A model generated the notes under the pieces. That model saw only the letters and a list, made by a program, of their open reading frames with translations, had not been told where the DNA came from and ran no database searches. 64,000 nucleotides of DNA from Antitrichia curtipendula (Eukaryota > Streptophyta > Bryopsida > Hypnales > Leucodontaceae), in assembly GCA_951230915.1 (NCBI GenBank), contig OX579637.1, forward strand, positions 33,108,001 through 33,172,000, in the 5' to 3' direction. Both the position numbers and the translations under genes were made by a program. This document shows, piece by piece, positions 1-11,016 of the stretch (its first letter is position 1; every line of letters starts with the position of its first letter).

Positions 1-212
1 TACCTATGCGTCCTGGCTATAAATTTGGTGTGAGAAGCAAATGTTTTCTACAATAGCTTGACTTCCAAATTTTAATGCTTAAGGATTTAATTGTTTGAAT
101 GTTTAGAATGAAAGATTCTTTCACCTAAAAAGTCAATGCTTAAAACTATGGATTCTACTATTATTTGTAGTAGTAGAAGTTTTTTGGTATATGAACTAAA
201 AGGTACACAAAG

Positions 213-315
213 CAGGTCCAAGTATATGGGGTAGGCCAGGTATACGGGACCAGACCGGGTATAAGAACAGGTTGGATATATGGGGCAAGCCTGGTATAAG
301 GAATAGGCCAGGTAC
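213..315. repeat. Degenerate ~19-bp minisatellite
   Basis: Five to six diverged units of roughly 17-20 bp, each built around CCAGGTATA(C/A)GGG or a variant such as GTTGGATATATGGGG. Units differ by substitutions and small indels. It lies just upstream of a T/C-rich stretch (320-520) and has no coding potential I trust. Confidence 0.55.
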
Positions 316-1559
316 TGTCGTGCGTTTTTTTTCCGTCACGGAGCGCTAGGGTTTGGGGCGCGTGTTTTTTTCTCCTCTTGTATTCTCGCATGCTGCTTCT
401 CCCTGCTTTTGTGCTTGTCCTTGATTTTTGTGCTGGTCTTTTTTTCCTACTATGTTTCTTGTCTTTTCTCCGTGCTTCTCCGCATGTTTTCCCCTCATAG
501 CACTAGAGTTCCGTGTTCTCCCCCGTGTTTGGAGTTGTTGTCGATGGTGTGTTCAAGAGGAGCTCCTGCGGATGGACGTTTCTTCTTAGATGAGTGCAAG
601 AAGAATTAGAATCTGAGCAAGGTGAGTTTTCATTGTGAGTTTGCTTTTGTATCAATGTTGTAGTCGGCTCTAGGATTTTAGGCCGACTTCAATTTGGTAG
701 ATTTTTTTTTGTTATTTTAGTTCTTCAAGTTCTTGCAGTTCTTGCAGTTCTCAAGATGAATTTGAGATGCCTACTTCACAGAGTTAGTATAAATGCGTAT
801 TTATTCCAGGCATTGAATTCTTGTGGTTTTGTGCGCTTTGTTTCACTTGCTAGGGGCTGGGTCTTGTTTGTGTGAGTTCAATTGTGTAAGTTTCTTTCAA
901 TCTCAAAGGATGAGTACCTCTGTGAATGTGTGATTTTAGCTTTTGAAGTGCAGCTGCCTAGCTCATCTGATGTTTATGAGTTTGTTATGTGAATGTGTGA
1001 GGGTGTTTGTAAGCATTGAGTTGCTTTTGAAATTTATGATTCTTTAGCTCTGTTCTTGAGTATAGATATAAAGCTCTAGATTTGCTCTTTGTAATTTTCT
1101 TTGGAAGTTCTAAATGTAGCTTGTTTTGGCATTCATTAGGTTTACGTTGCAGTTGGAGTTTCAAGTATTGCGTGAAGCTAATGTGCCACAATTTTTTGTT
1201 GTTCACCTCCAAAGAAATTGCGTTGCCATGTTGGAGTTCCAAAAGTGTGCAAATTTTTTATCTAGTGTGCACGTAGGGGTGAGTGAAGCATTCTCATTTC
1301 AGTACCTGTTGATTTCATTAGCGTATGTTGTTTCAGTTCTGAATTCATTAGCGTATGTTGTTTCTTGCAAGTGTTGAATTTCTGGCAAATGTTGAGAATC
1401 TTGCAAGATTTGGGAATTGATGCATTTTGAGCGTATTCTAAGTCTTACAAGGATATGTCTTGTTAAGTTTCCAAGTTAGTTTCTAGTTTTATTATGCACT
1501 ATTTGGGTTAGGATTTCGGATTTGGCTTAGGGTTAAAGTTATAGGCTTTAGGGTGTCAT
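316..1559. other. Noncoding upstream region of copy A, possible 5' exon
   Basis: T/C-rich then AT-rich sequence with no ORF that I believe. A good 5' splice site (GCAAG|GTGAGT) at 621/622 could end a 5' untranslated exon that serves the copy A unit, but nothing downstream confirms this. A short TTCTTGCAG microsatellite (three units, 721-757) is present. At 1563-1585 a TTTCAGAG...CTCTTGAA inverted pair resembles the palindrome family described elsewhere. The region is where the N-terminal 150 residues of the copy A protein should lie, and I could not find them. Confidence 0.35.
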
Positions 1560-2582
1560 TTCAGAGTGACAAACCTCTTGAATTCACTGGAACCTACACA
1601 ATACCAGTCAAAGATAAAAGAGCTAGAAGATAAAATAAGCAAGAAGTTCTTCCAGAAGGCTAATGGTGATCCCTTGATTGGCTGAAAGCTTTGCTAGAAA
1701 ATCAGAAGCGTCTTCCAAGACTTTGTAGTCGTAAAGACAAAGCTCGCAATGGTGACAAAAAGCATGGCTACCTGGACCGTATCACTAAATATCAACAGCC
1801 AAGGGCCAAGCCAAATATCCATGGACACCTAGCCCTCAACATCCAAATGGGAATCTAGATCACGAAGACCAACCGATGCCATCTCGGAAGGTAAACCACC
1901 TCCTCCGCCACCTACTAGAAGAAATATGGGGAAGACAACATCCGTGACTGTCACAGAAGACATCAACGTTGAGTCAGAGTTTAGTGAAATTCCTCAGTCA
2001 CTGTGAGCCAACAAGAAATCCAACTACAAGGAGTCCAACAAAGCATACAAGAATTTCTGGATAAATTGTGTTGACATCTCTTCCTCAAGATGGAAAAGAA
2101 AGAGATCGAAATAACAAAGTTAATACAAACTCCTACCACCAGGAATATCAGAAGCAAGGAAACTTGTATTGTTGAGGATATGATGCAATGGATGATTCAC
2201 ATGCTAGACAAAAGCTCCAAGCAAACCCTCTGCATCATGTCCACCAAATGCAAAGAGAAGCCGGAAACGTGGGAGAAGATTATGAATGGCGAGTTCTCGA
2301 TAATCAACGGTCAACACAGTGTGGAGGCCAGCAAGTTGATGCAAGACCCAAAATTTGGAGTTGACAAAGAAACTATAAAGGAATTTAAGACAAGGAGCTG
2401 CTACATCGTCTGGACAGAGAACGACGAAATTCTCCGCTCCATCTCGGCATAATACAACAAAGTAAATCACTTCCAGTCGATTCAACCTTCATAGGCCACA
2501 AATATTCTTGGCGCTAGAGCCGTTTGGATAGCCATGGGCTGCCCAAGGAATCTGAAGGACTCCGCACCTATCGCAGCACAGG
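1560..2582 (+). pseudogene. Copy A exon 1 remnant, ParB/DGQHR-like module (broken)
   Basis: This is the decayed counterpart of copy B exon 1 (36577-38112), matching from about residue 155 onward. Recognisable matches include the KELE(D)KI...ANG(T/D)PL segment near 1600-1670, KSNYKESNKAYKNFW near 2010-2060, and the best kept stretch at 2090-2452, which holds SKQTLC, KPETWE and SIINGQHSVEASK. The INGQH core is therefore preserved. Damage is heavy: frame changes between 1600 and 1750, a TAA where copy B has a Tyr codon (2450-2452), a TAG where copy B has Trp, and an abrupt loss of homology near 2582 where a 3.6-kb insertion begins. The N-terminal third is missing. I infer a non-functional relic. 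The family assignment rests on a short motif only. Confidence 0.7.
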
Positions 2583-3758
2583 GTAGTTAAATTCCCCATT
2601 ATACTCACAAAAATTGCTCTAGAGTATAACTAAGTAACTCTAAAGATCGAACCTACGAGATTCTGTGAAGTATCTAGCCTTATTAAGCAATTAAGCCTAG
2701 TCAATATCCAAATACTTCCTTCGGTCCTCTTCCTAAAACCGGAAATACAAAAACATCAAAAAAACTATAGACCGGATTCCTCCATCTTCCGGTTCCAACT
2801 AATTATCCGGTATTCAACTCTAACACCACCCCAGGATCTTACCACTTCCGATCCTAGTATCTGTCTATACCAATCCGCTCTAGACGGCCTATAAGTATCC
2901 TCACTCCTATCCGGTTTGGTTTTACCTCTGTTTAGCCATCAGAGGGGTCGCCGCTTGCTTTTGAGAGTGGTAGGCCCACACCTTCCATAATTTATAGTGG
3001 CTGACAACCTTGGCACTATCCTAATCTCTAATCTCCTAGACTAACCTGGATCCGGTTTGGTCCTTCACAACAACCCAGATGACAATTCGGATTGCAGGTC
3101 ACACAAAAAACCCTGTACGATCTTTTCAATACTATATAGACCTTGGTGTCACTTCCTATCCGTACAAAGCTAGGCGATTACAAGTGAATCCGTCCATTCC
3201 AACATTAACCAAAGCTCTTCTGTTTGCCTCTAGAGCAGTGAAATCTCACAGGAGATCGGACACTCAACCGGATTTTCCACCTGGGAGTTCTAGCACGACT
3301 AAGGAATCCCTCCCTATCCGCCTAACCTAACAACAGCTTTCTCACCCGGAATCTGAAACTCTAGACATTCTGAGGAACTGAAATTCACTCCCAACTCCTT
3401 CCTGCCCGCTCTCATGTACTTAAAATAAGATTGAAACTCTAAGGGGAGAAATCCTTCAAGAATCCACTCGCGCCTTTCTAACTCCTCGTCATACAATTCT
3501 GCCGCACTTGGGAGAAACATACAACAAGAGAGCAAAATACAAGATGCAAGAAAAATGCAAAGTGAAGACTCCCAATCTCTAGCACAGGGACTGACTTATA
3601 TACAAATGAAAAACTTCCCCAAAATACAAAAAGGCAAAAGTGCTTATGAAAGTCAACCTTTTTCCGGATCAGGTTTCCAGTCCTTCCTAAAACTACCCGA
3701 TCAGACTACAAGTCCGGATCCGTTCCCATCCTATCCTATACTTACAAAAATATCCTAC

Positions 3759-4950
3759 CTACAATGCAATCCTACGCCCCAGCGTAGGACTCTTAGGCTC
3801 CGATTCCAATTGATCGAAGACATCCGCCAAGTTCTTATTTCGCTCCCCGGCTATAGAATTTGGGAGATCTGACCATGGTGATGAATCTAGATTAATTGGT
3901 GCGGTCTGGGAAGGTTGACTCTTCTCCGACTGGGAAGTATGATTTTTACCTTCCCTCGGTTCAGTCCCATCCGGAAATGACACTGACATTGAGATATCTG
4001 ACAGATGGATCCTCATGGATCTGGTCAGCTTCTGGCTGCACTCTTCCATCCGGTTTGTTGCCTCTCGCGCCTTGACTATTGACACTTCCACCTGCTCAGA
4101 GAAGTTGGCCAGGATCCGAACCATCCGAGAACCGGATAGTTTCTTCTCCTCGAGTATTCTCTCATCAAAAAGCTTTGCTTTGACGATGGCGGTTATGATT
4201 TCTCCAAATGTAGCCTTCACCGCCGTTGCTACCTTCTATGTCTCTTCTGCCATCTCCCGAGTGGCGGTCATATCCTCCTTGAAGGTGAAAATCTCCGCTT
4301 ACAACATGTCAACTTCCTCCTGAAGTCGGCAAATCTCTACTTCTTGCTTCCGAATCTCAACCGGATTGGTGATGCAATCCGCCACCTTTGCCAATAGCTC
4401 GTTGTTCGGAAAAGCACCGACCAGCTTCCCGATCTTGGAGAGGGTCCTTTTCTTGACCAATCTCCTTGTATGTTGTAGAGGATTCCGATCAACTGTTCGA
4501 ACGGATCATCGGCATCCATTTTCTCAGAGACCGACTTCTCCACTTCCGGTCCCTTCTCCGAAGCAGACTTGTCTCCATGAGGTGTTCTTCTTTCGTGAGG
4601 AGGTGTTGTCTTCTGCCGCTTATTTGCCGGCCTCTCAAGCTCTTCCTCCTCTTCTTTTTTTGTCTCTTGTCCGGATCTGAATCCTTCTTCAGCTTCGTCA
4701 TCTGTTTCCGACTCTTTGTACTTCAAGAAAACTTCTTGAGCCCTCTATTCCTTCTCCTTTGAATTTGTAAGGAGTTGGTTGTGCTAGTAAAGGTGGAGAG
4801 GTAGGAACACAACGGTGTGGGTCTACTCCTTCCAATTCTGGTCGTGAGCTGGGATACCAGATTGAACAAGATCCGAGCCCAGTCTACTTTCCGGTCCCTA
4901 CTCAAGGCTCCAAAAATGGTGTTGCCGAGGGTTATTGTTACCCTCGTCAA
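3759..4950 (-). pseudogene. Minus-strand TE-type ORF remnants inside the insertion
   Basis: Three overlapping minus-strand reading frames (4723-4950, 4337-4726, 3759-4220) look like pieces of one protein read in order: an N-terminal part with VDWARILFNLVSQLT, a highly charged middle with a Glu run and an NKRQKTTPPHERR nuclear-localisation-like stretch, and a C-terminal Ser/Lys-rich helical part (3759-4220). Plant retroelement gag-like and other transposon-carried proteins share this layout (charged linker, no catalytic motif), but I do not recognise a specific family. Frames change between the pieces, so the gene is either spliced or broken. Confidence is low that it is more than a relic. Confidence 0.35.
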
Positions 4951-5228
4951 TTTCTCCGAGTGGAGGATCGGGATGAGGAACTAGAGGAGGTTTCGGTGCC
5001 GGTCGTCTATACAATCTTCAACCGCGTAACCATCCTTCGGGTTCACTGCTCCCCGGAACTTGCCCTAGATATACTTGTCCTTTTGATTGGCCATCTCCTG
5101 ACCCCCTAACCGGAAACCGGAAACCGCTCTCCATATCTCTTTTGTCCAGTCGGCCGGAGTCCCACGGATGGTGTTGTCAAACTGATTTGACAACTTCCCG
5201 AGTATTTCTCTCACTATCCGCTCCTCTC

Positions 5229-5450
5229 CACTACAAGAGAAAGGGGTGTTTTAAGTGTGTTTTTAAGTACAGTCCTAGAGATAAGGTATTAAGTAATGAC
5301 CTTTATAGAGATTTTCAGTAAAAATTTATTAAAAATACATGTATTTTTAGTAAATTTTTACTGAAAATCTCTATAAAGGTCATTACTTAATACCTTATCT
5401 CTAGGACTGTACTTAAAAACACACTTAAAACACCCCTTTCTCTTGTAGTG
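5229..5450. mobile_element. 222-bp near-perfect palindromic CACTA-type MITE
   Basis: The element starts CACTACAAGAGAAAGG and ends with the reverse complement CTTTCTCTTGTAGTG. The whole 222 bp is one palindrome centred on ATACATGTAT at 5339/5340; reading the two 111-bp arms against each other I find a single mismatch. It is flanked by a direct CTC on both sides (5226-5228 and 5451-5453), the 3-bp target duplication expected of CACTA/EnSpm elements, whose termini also begin CACTA. With no spacer and almost no divergence it should be a recent insertion, and as RNA it would be a long hairpin suited to small-RNA production. Confidence 0.93.
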
Positions 5451-6180
5451 CTCTAAACATCTAGGGTTTATTTATCAATCCTGGACATCCCATCGCGACA
5501 AGATCCGCCATGAGATGGTTCTTTTCTTGCTCCTCGGAAGGGATAATCGGAACCACCTTCCGGAGCTTGACCGCAGCTGCAGAGGAAGTAAAAGGCCCCA
5601 TTTTATGCTTGCGGAGCTGCGGCATGCACACAAACTAGATCCGATTGAATCCTTTCCGATTCTACCTCACCTTCTCCTAGCCGCACGTCTCGTTCTCACT
5701 TGACCTCTCCGATGTCAATCGGAAAACCACACAGGTTGGAGCGCGCACGGAAAACTAACCCTGCAACACACTCTAACACACTCCGCTCTTCCGCACCTTC
5801 ACACACTTACAGAAAACCAAAACACAGAGCAGAAGACAAGGAGCACGAAGGAATCGTCTCACCAAACAGAGTTTGGAAAAGGGGCGCAACTAGAATGGTC
5901 CGAGCTTTATATAGTCTCAGGATCCAGGACTAGTTATCATGACTTTTTCCAATCCGATCCTTGTCAATCCGGTCTAACTCTAATCCGATCCTTGACAATT
6001 CCGGATACGGTTTCGCTCTTGAGTACTGGTACATGGATCGGATCAGATCCAGATGTTCCGTTACTTTAATGCCCTTATTTATTTTTAGTACCCTCCTGCC
6101 TCTAAGTCAGATCCGGAATCTAAATACTAGTTTCCGTTCCAATTTTTAGATAAACAAGAAGAAACCAAAAATTCTGATTG

Positions 6181-6254
6181 CGACAGCACCACTCGAAAGT
6201 GTATCAACATCCAGACGGACAAGGGAGGCCCATGACAATCTTGTCAAGTATGCG
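6181..6254 (+). pseudogene. Copy A exon 1, 3' end
   Basis: Reading in the frame of copy B, this stretch encodes SVSTSRRTREAHDNLVKYA, aligning with the last residues of copy B exon 1. It ends at a good donor (GCG|GTAAGT, 6255). The position of this splice site is conserved between copies. Confidence 0.6.
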
Positions 6255-6318
6255 GTAAGTTTCTCCTGACACTGCAGAGATGTTTGACAATTCATAATGT
6301 GTGATGAGTTCAGGTCTG

Positions 6319-6339
6319 ATCAGCTCAAGTTGAACTAAA
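6319..6339. repeat. Intronic 21-bp palindrome (copy A intron 1)
   Basis: Left arm ATCAGCTCAA, right arm TGAACTAAA, followed by TATGCAAT. It lies in intron 1 of copy A (6255-6442), the same intron that carries palindromes in copy B (38121 and 38187). Arms are imperfect here. Confidence 0.55.
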
Positions 6340-6442
6340 TATGCAATCACTGTCTCTGTAATGTCGTAATACACGTTGAACAAGCATTCATCAATTGACC
6401 GTGTCGTAACAGCTTATGTGTCATTTTGGTGTGTGTATTTAG

Positions 6443-7791
6443 GAATTCAATAAGGCAATGTAGAAGCAATTCTCCATGTTAGAGGTCGCAAAGTCTCATA
6501 TGCAGGCAAAATCCAAGGATGCCAACGAAACTCTAAAAATTGTGAATGAGATAAGAATCATCATGGCACCTGAAGACATATTTGCATTGTAGAGTGAAAT
6601 CATTTTGAGTGCATCACATGGCGAGCTAACCAATGTGGACTCACTCATGAAATTCAACAAGAAGAAAGGGTGGAAGACAAAGAACGGCATGATTAATAGA
6701 GAGTTCTTCAAATTCCTTGGCAATCTGTTGATGGACGATCTAAGGAAGCTGGGGAAACACATCTTGGACCAATCCGGGGACAAGAGAACTCAGCCCCACC
6801 CAAAGGTGACAGTGAAGTAGAGCTCCTCTGTTCTGGAGAAATGTTATATGGCAAAAGAGTGGTGTGAGCGGTAAAAGAGAAATATTCTCGTGTGCAAAGA
6901 ATTGAACAAGCTCGAACTAGAACTCGGCCTATTCAATTTTGATGGTACACTCTTGAATGACAACTGGAAGAAGTTCAAGGCACAGTACAACATCACCTCC
7001 GCCACGATGAACGTGCTCCTTGAACGGCTAGGGGAGGAGTACTTCTCCAAAGCAAAGCAAGTGAAATCAAAAAACAAATCAATCGAGGATATTTCACCAA
7101 GCATTGCGGAGTTCTTCAAAGTATTTCTCTAGTCGAAGAAATTTTTTGTCTCGCCATCCGTACTGGCGTACAACGCTCCATACAATATAAAAGACACCCA
7201 CGCTCCATGGCCAACCAATGTATGGACTCTATACACACCTGGAGATTTGAAGCTAGGAGTTATAGACTTCCGGTATTTGCTCGGCATCCTAGTAATGAAC
7301 AAGGGGACGATCGCACTTCCCTACTTCTATATAGTTATGTGCTCGCTGCAAGGCAAAGCCCAGCCCATGTTGGAGGAGGTTCTAGCTTGGCTTCTCATCT
7401 GCTCAAATCTGAACGAGCAGACCCAAGTACTCGCATTTGTACAAAACAATTCAACACTGAGCACATATAAGTGCGAGTTTGTAGACTACAAGCTTGCAAA
7501 ATACAAACGTCTAGGAGATTATTCTGCGGTGAAAGCAAAGCCCAAGAGAAGGTTCTCTTGACGTTCCTGACCAACCCATTATACTCGATCCTAGTGAAGA
7601 TTCCAGGATCGTTTGAGGCTCCAGATACAGCAGTCTTTGCAAAGCTCCAGGGATACAATGAGTCGGAGTTCAGATTGCGGAATACCGAACTGAGGATGGA
7701 GTTCAACCTCTGGGTTGTGAAAACATTCTACCTTCCCGTTTCTAGTGTGTTCTCAATATTCAAAGGCGGTAAATTCACCTGTGCAGCTCTG
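6443..7791 (+). pseudogene. Copy A exon 2, second globular module (broken)
   Basis: Starts after a TTTAG acceptor and runs to a CTG|GTGAGA donor at 7791/7792, the same boundaries as copy B exon 2. Conserved landmarks: MAPEDIFAL, SASHGELTN, NREFFKFLGNLLMDDLRKLGKHIL, ERLGEEYFSKAKQVKSKNKS, and near the end YNESEFRLRNTELRMEF. Damage includes TAG codons near 6460 and 6590, TAA near 6873 (copy B has an intact Arg/Lys codon), a TAG near 7130 and at least one frame change between 7130 and 7250 and again near 7470-7560. At the codon where copy B carries TGA (38646) copy A has TGT (Cys). No known domain is recognised in this module. Confidence 0.7.
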
Positions 7792-7810
7792 GTGAGACCC
7801 TTCTCCAAGG

Positions 7811-7831
7811 TTCAACTTGACTCGAGCTGAC
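7811..7831. repeat. Intronic palindrome (copy A intron 2, first)
   Basis: Left arm TTCAACTTGA, right arm TCGAGCTGA, 19 bp after the exon 2 donor. The partner in copy B sits at 39613-39633, also about 19 bp after the donor. Confidence 0.65.
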
Positions 7832-7912
7832 CATTGCATTTCCCTCATTAGTTTCTAGTAGAATAGCTTTCCTAATCGTGTTACTCAACCAATGACGAGA
7901 CGATCATGTCGT

Positions 7913-7933
7913 TTCAGCTCAATCCAAGCTAAA
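7913..7933. repeat. Intronic palindrome (copy A intron 2, second)
   Basis: Left arm TTCAGCTCAA, right arm CCAAGCTAAA. Equivalent to the second intron 2 palindrome of copy B (39694-39714), whose arms are GCGCG/CGCGC instead. Confidence 0.6.
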
Positions 7934-8007
7934 CAAACAAGCCATTGTCTAGTGATTTTTCTGGTCCTAGCCTATATCTAACAATAGCTCTTAAGTTGAA
8001 ATTGCAG

Positions 8008-8980
8008 ATGAGTTCCGTGAATGTGTATGCTGCTGGAGTGAGTTAGGAGAGTGACTACTAGAACGACATCGCCTTATAAGCGATGAAGTTAGACCGGGCC
8101 GACTTTCTGGATATTGGATTCGCAATCAACAAGGACAAGACCATAAAGGCTCCTACTTTGCAGTCTACGCCGTCAATGTCAAAGAAGAAAAGGCTCTCGA
8201 CTTGGGATACACCTTTGCCAAGTGGTCAAAATGCGAGACCCTCACCCTAGGATGTTCAAGATCTTTTAGACTCGGAAGATGATGGGGAGGACTTCTACAA
8301 CGATAAAATGACAGAGGAAGATGCCACGCCTAGTCAACCCATCCTAACAGAGGTTTGGGAATCCTCAGCTTCAAGTGGACAAGCCGTAGATCCTCTCAGG
8401 CACTCCTTTGTCTTGTCAACAGCCTAAGCAAAGAAGATTTTCACAACAAGGTGAGGACATTGAGCAAAGGTTGGACGCGATGGAAGTACGGTTGACTAAA
8501 GATCGGACGCAGAATGTCAAATCTCTTGCCACCACCAACCTGAGGCTCAACAACGTGCAAACATTCATGATGGCTGAGTCGAAATCACAAAATACGAAGC
8601 TTGGGTCCACTATCAACACAATGAACGGAGCCCAATCAATTGCGACACTAGAACTTGTCGTGCAGTGTCAACAGAAGCTATTGGAGAATCTCCCCACCGG
8701 TTTGCTAAACAATGGGTCGTCCTCACTAGCCAGTCCAGAATTAGTTGTTGTTCCTCAGTCTCCTGCTCCTACTCCATCTGTTGTTCCCCCTCCTCCTTCT
8801 CCACTATCTCATGAGGATGTGGTTATTGGTGATGGCCATGTCCTATCTGCTCCTGAAGTCTAATATGGTGTTGCTCTGACTAATGCAGCTACACTTGCCT
8901 TGGTAGTTGTGCAAGCTACCAACCAGACCACCCAAGATGAAGCTGCAGATGCCCACCAACTATCACTCACTAAAGTTGTA
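8008..8980 (+). pseudogene. Copy A exon 3, acidic and coiled-coil linker (broken)
   Basis: Begins ATGAGTTCCGTG right after the TTGCAG acceptor, matching copy B exon 3 (ATGAGCTCTGTC). Aligned residues: MSSV(N/D)VYA, then KLDRADFL. Copy A has stops at three codons of the first 35 (TAG, TAG, TAA). The better kept part, 8408-8863, encodes a Gln/Arg-rich coiled coil (EDIEQRLDAMEVRLTKD) followed by a Pro/Ser-rich tail with PSVVPPPPSPL. Role inferred as a flexible, charged linker between the globular modules. No enzymatic motif is visible. Confidence 0.6.
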
Positions 8981-8984
8981 CAGT

Positions 8985-9005
8985 TTCAGCTCAATTCGAG
9001 CTGAT
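8985..9005. repeat. Intronic palindrome (copy A intron 3)
   Basis: Left arm TTCAGCTCAA, right arm TCGAGCTGA. Equivalent to 40859-40879 in copy B. Confidence 0.65.
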
Positions 9006-9194
9006 TTTTGCCACAACGTGTATATAATTTTAGTTTTTTGTTAAAAGTGCATTCATTTTTATAACGGCAAGAATGTTACATAGTGAACCATTGAGTTTAG
9101 AGGCGCACTGATTTATGTACAATTTTTCTCATTATATAAGCCATAAATACACAGAGTTCTTACATATACAATTTTGAAAATTCTTGAATTGCAG

Positions 9195-9427
9195 GCCATC
9201 TCAATATTGTTGATGTGATATCCCCCAATCTTGTTCAGAATGAGATCTCTCAAACTCCTCAATCATTTCATCATGAGGCTGATGTTTACATTTCTCAAGG
9301 GAAAGAAAAAGCTGATCCTACTCCCGGCAATGCTGCCAGCGGTTCTCTGGACGGTGTTAGGAGTCCAAATATCATTGTCCCTAACATTCTTGTTCTTGAA
9401 TCCGACCCAGTGGAAAAAGATGATCAT
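9195..9427 (+). pseudogene. Copy A exon 4, short Pro/Ser-rich linker
   Basis: Starts after AATTGCAG and can end at CAT|GTGAGG (9428) or run open to 9463. It corresponds by position to copy B exon 4 (41065-41273) although sequence similarity is weak, as expected for a disordered linker. Shared features are prolines, serines and acidic residues. Confidence 0.45.
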
Positions 9428-9634
9428 GTGAGGGAAGTTGGTTCAACACAAAATGAGTTATGATACATGTTCACTCAGTTCGATACATTATGTTGCTTCT
9501 CTATATACTCTTCCTGCCTTGTCATTTTTATATTTGTTTTCTTCAAGTGTAGGTGCCTCTACCGTTTTGCGTAGATGAATAAATATATCATTCAGGGATA
9601 ATAATTGTAAGCACATTTGTCCATTGTTTAGCAG

Positions 9635-10431
9635 GGACCTGTTCCCCCTTTTGAACGTGGAGGTACCTTGGAGGAGGTCAATATTCCCTTGAAGTCTAGG
9701 GTGTCCAAGAAGTGACTCAACATCATCTTGGACCCCAATGGAATATTTTGTGTTTGTGAAGATCTAAAGTCCAATGGTTGGTCCAGAAGCGTCACTGACT
9801 CCCTTCAACCGCATTCCGCTACTCTTCCAACTGTTGTAGGATCCAAGTTAGTCTACGTTCATCCATGTTGCTCTGAGTTTCTCTTGCAGTTAGAAAAGAT
9901 AGCTTCGATATCAGTGTGGAGCTTGATGAAGAAATCCGTAGCTGAAGCGATCTGCATGTATCTTTTCAAAGGACTCCGCATGTCAGATTTTATACTTGGA
10001 CATGACTCTTGTAAGACACTCAAATGTAGAGATCAGTCGTTAAGGGTTATGGTTTACAAGGAGCCAGGCACGAGTAAGGTGTTGTTTTTGAAAGACTTAG
10101 GAAGCATGTTCAGTCGCTTCTGCAATAGATTTACACTTGAGAATACCATCATTATAGACAACAGTCCAAATAAGCACATTCTAAACCGGCCAGAAATCGT
10201 AGTTCTTCCTAACACTTGGTCATACAAGGGAAATGGTCCAAAGGACACGTTTCTACTAGATGCTCTACTTCCCTGGTTCTAGCACCTACATGCTGGTCGA
10301 GAGTAGGGGCTAAAGTTGTTTTGAAAAACAACATGGGCAGATTAGGACATCATATGATTTGTGATGAATGGAATCGTCGAGAATATGATAGGCTAATGGA
10401 AGTCGTTCGTGCATCTTCTAGTATCCGTTAG
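9635..10431 (+). pseudogene. Copy A exon 5, FCP1/SCP-like HAD domain (broken)
   Basis: Aligns throughout with copy B exon 5. HAD motif I reads ILDPNGIFCVCED (copy B: LDLNGILCVSED), motif II is ISVWSLMKK, and motif III is IIDNSPNKHIL (copy B: IVDDSPRKHIL), so copy A has also lost one motif III aspartate. A TGA replaces the Trp before motif I (near 9712), a TAG replaces the Gln of WFQGLHA (10279), and further stops and a frame change follow before the C-terminal RREYDRLMEVV. It ends at TAG 10429-10431, aligned with the stop of copy B. Not functional as it stands. Confidence 0.75.
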
Positions 10432-10510
10432 TTTGGCTTCATAGACGTTCTACATACTAGGTCGGCTTCAAGCTATGGTTACTTTTATTTTTTTATTTTA
10501 TTGTGTGAGC

Positions 10511-10531
10511 TTTAGCTCAAATTGACCTGTT
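10511..10531. repeat. Palindrome downstream of copy A exon 5 (first)
   Basis: Left arm TTTAGCTCAA, right arm TTGACCTG. Equivalent to 42240-42260 in copy B. Confidence 0.5.
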
Positions 10532-10842
10532 TTGTATAGACATTTGTCGAATAGACTCTGGGACTTTTTTAATAAATATGTGTAATTAGTTTTTGCACAA
10601 TAGGTTTCACTTTTTCAGATTCTCTATCATATCTAACTTCAAGAGGGTCTTCTGTAGATCCTTGTCCATCTTGTTTGTGAACGACTCGAAATGGTCTTCA
10701 TATCATTTTTTTCGTATAGTTTTGAGAATTCCATTTGCTTTGTACTTTGGGCACTATGTATTTTTTAGATGAATGAAACTGGAAAACTTCTTCATCAAGG
10801 TTGATTGTTGCTTGTTCATCCATTTGACCTCTCTTTATGTAG

Positions 10843-10863
10843 TTTAGCTCAGGTTGACCTCAC
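10843..10863. repeat. Palindrome downstream of copy A exon 5 (second)
   Basis: Left arm TTTAGCTCA, right arm TTGACCTCA. Equivalent to 42307-42327 in copy B. Degenerate. Confidence 0.45.
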
Positions 10864-11016
10864 TTATGATTGTAGTAGATTGAATTCACCTCTTCTATGT
10901 TTGCTCTATTTGCAATCGACCATCTCTAAGATGTTTTAGAAGAACATGACCATTGCTTATGCTCTTCCCTTACTCTACTTTTTGACATGATGTTTGTATT
11001 TAACTTTCCGTTTCAG

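Larger units (their letters stand above)
2583..6180. mobile_element. Nested ~3.6-kb insertion splitting copy A exon 1
   Basis: Homology to copy B exon 1 stops near 2582 and resumes near 6181 at the exact next part of the protein (VSTSRRTREAH aligning to LANTKRTVENR), so the material between is an insertion. CAGCAC occurs at both junctions and could be a target duplication, but the edges are uncertain to about 10 bp. The insert has a distinct composition, rich in CCGGAT/CCGGTT words, and carries minus-strand ORF remnants (3759-4950) and a palindromic MITE (5229-5450). I saw no long terminal repeats and no clear terminal inverted repeats, so the element class is unknown. Confidence 0.6.

Noticed and set aside
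5515..5933. Plus-strand ORFs of 62-77 aa
   Set aside because: They run opposite to the inferred minus-strand ORFs of the insertion and show no motif.
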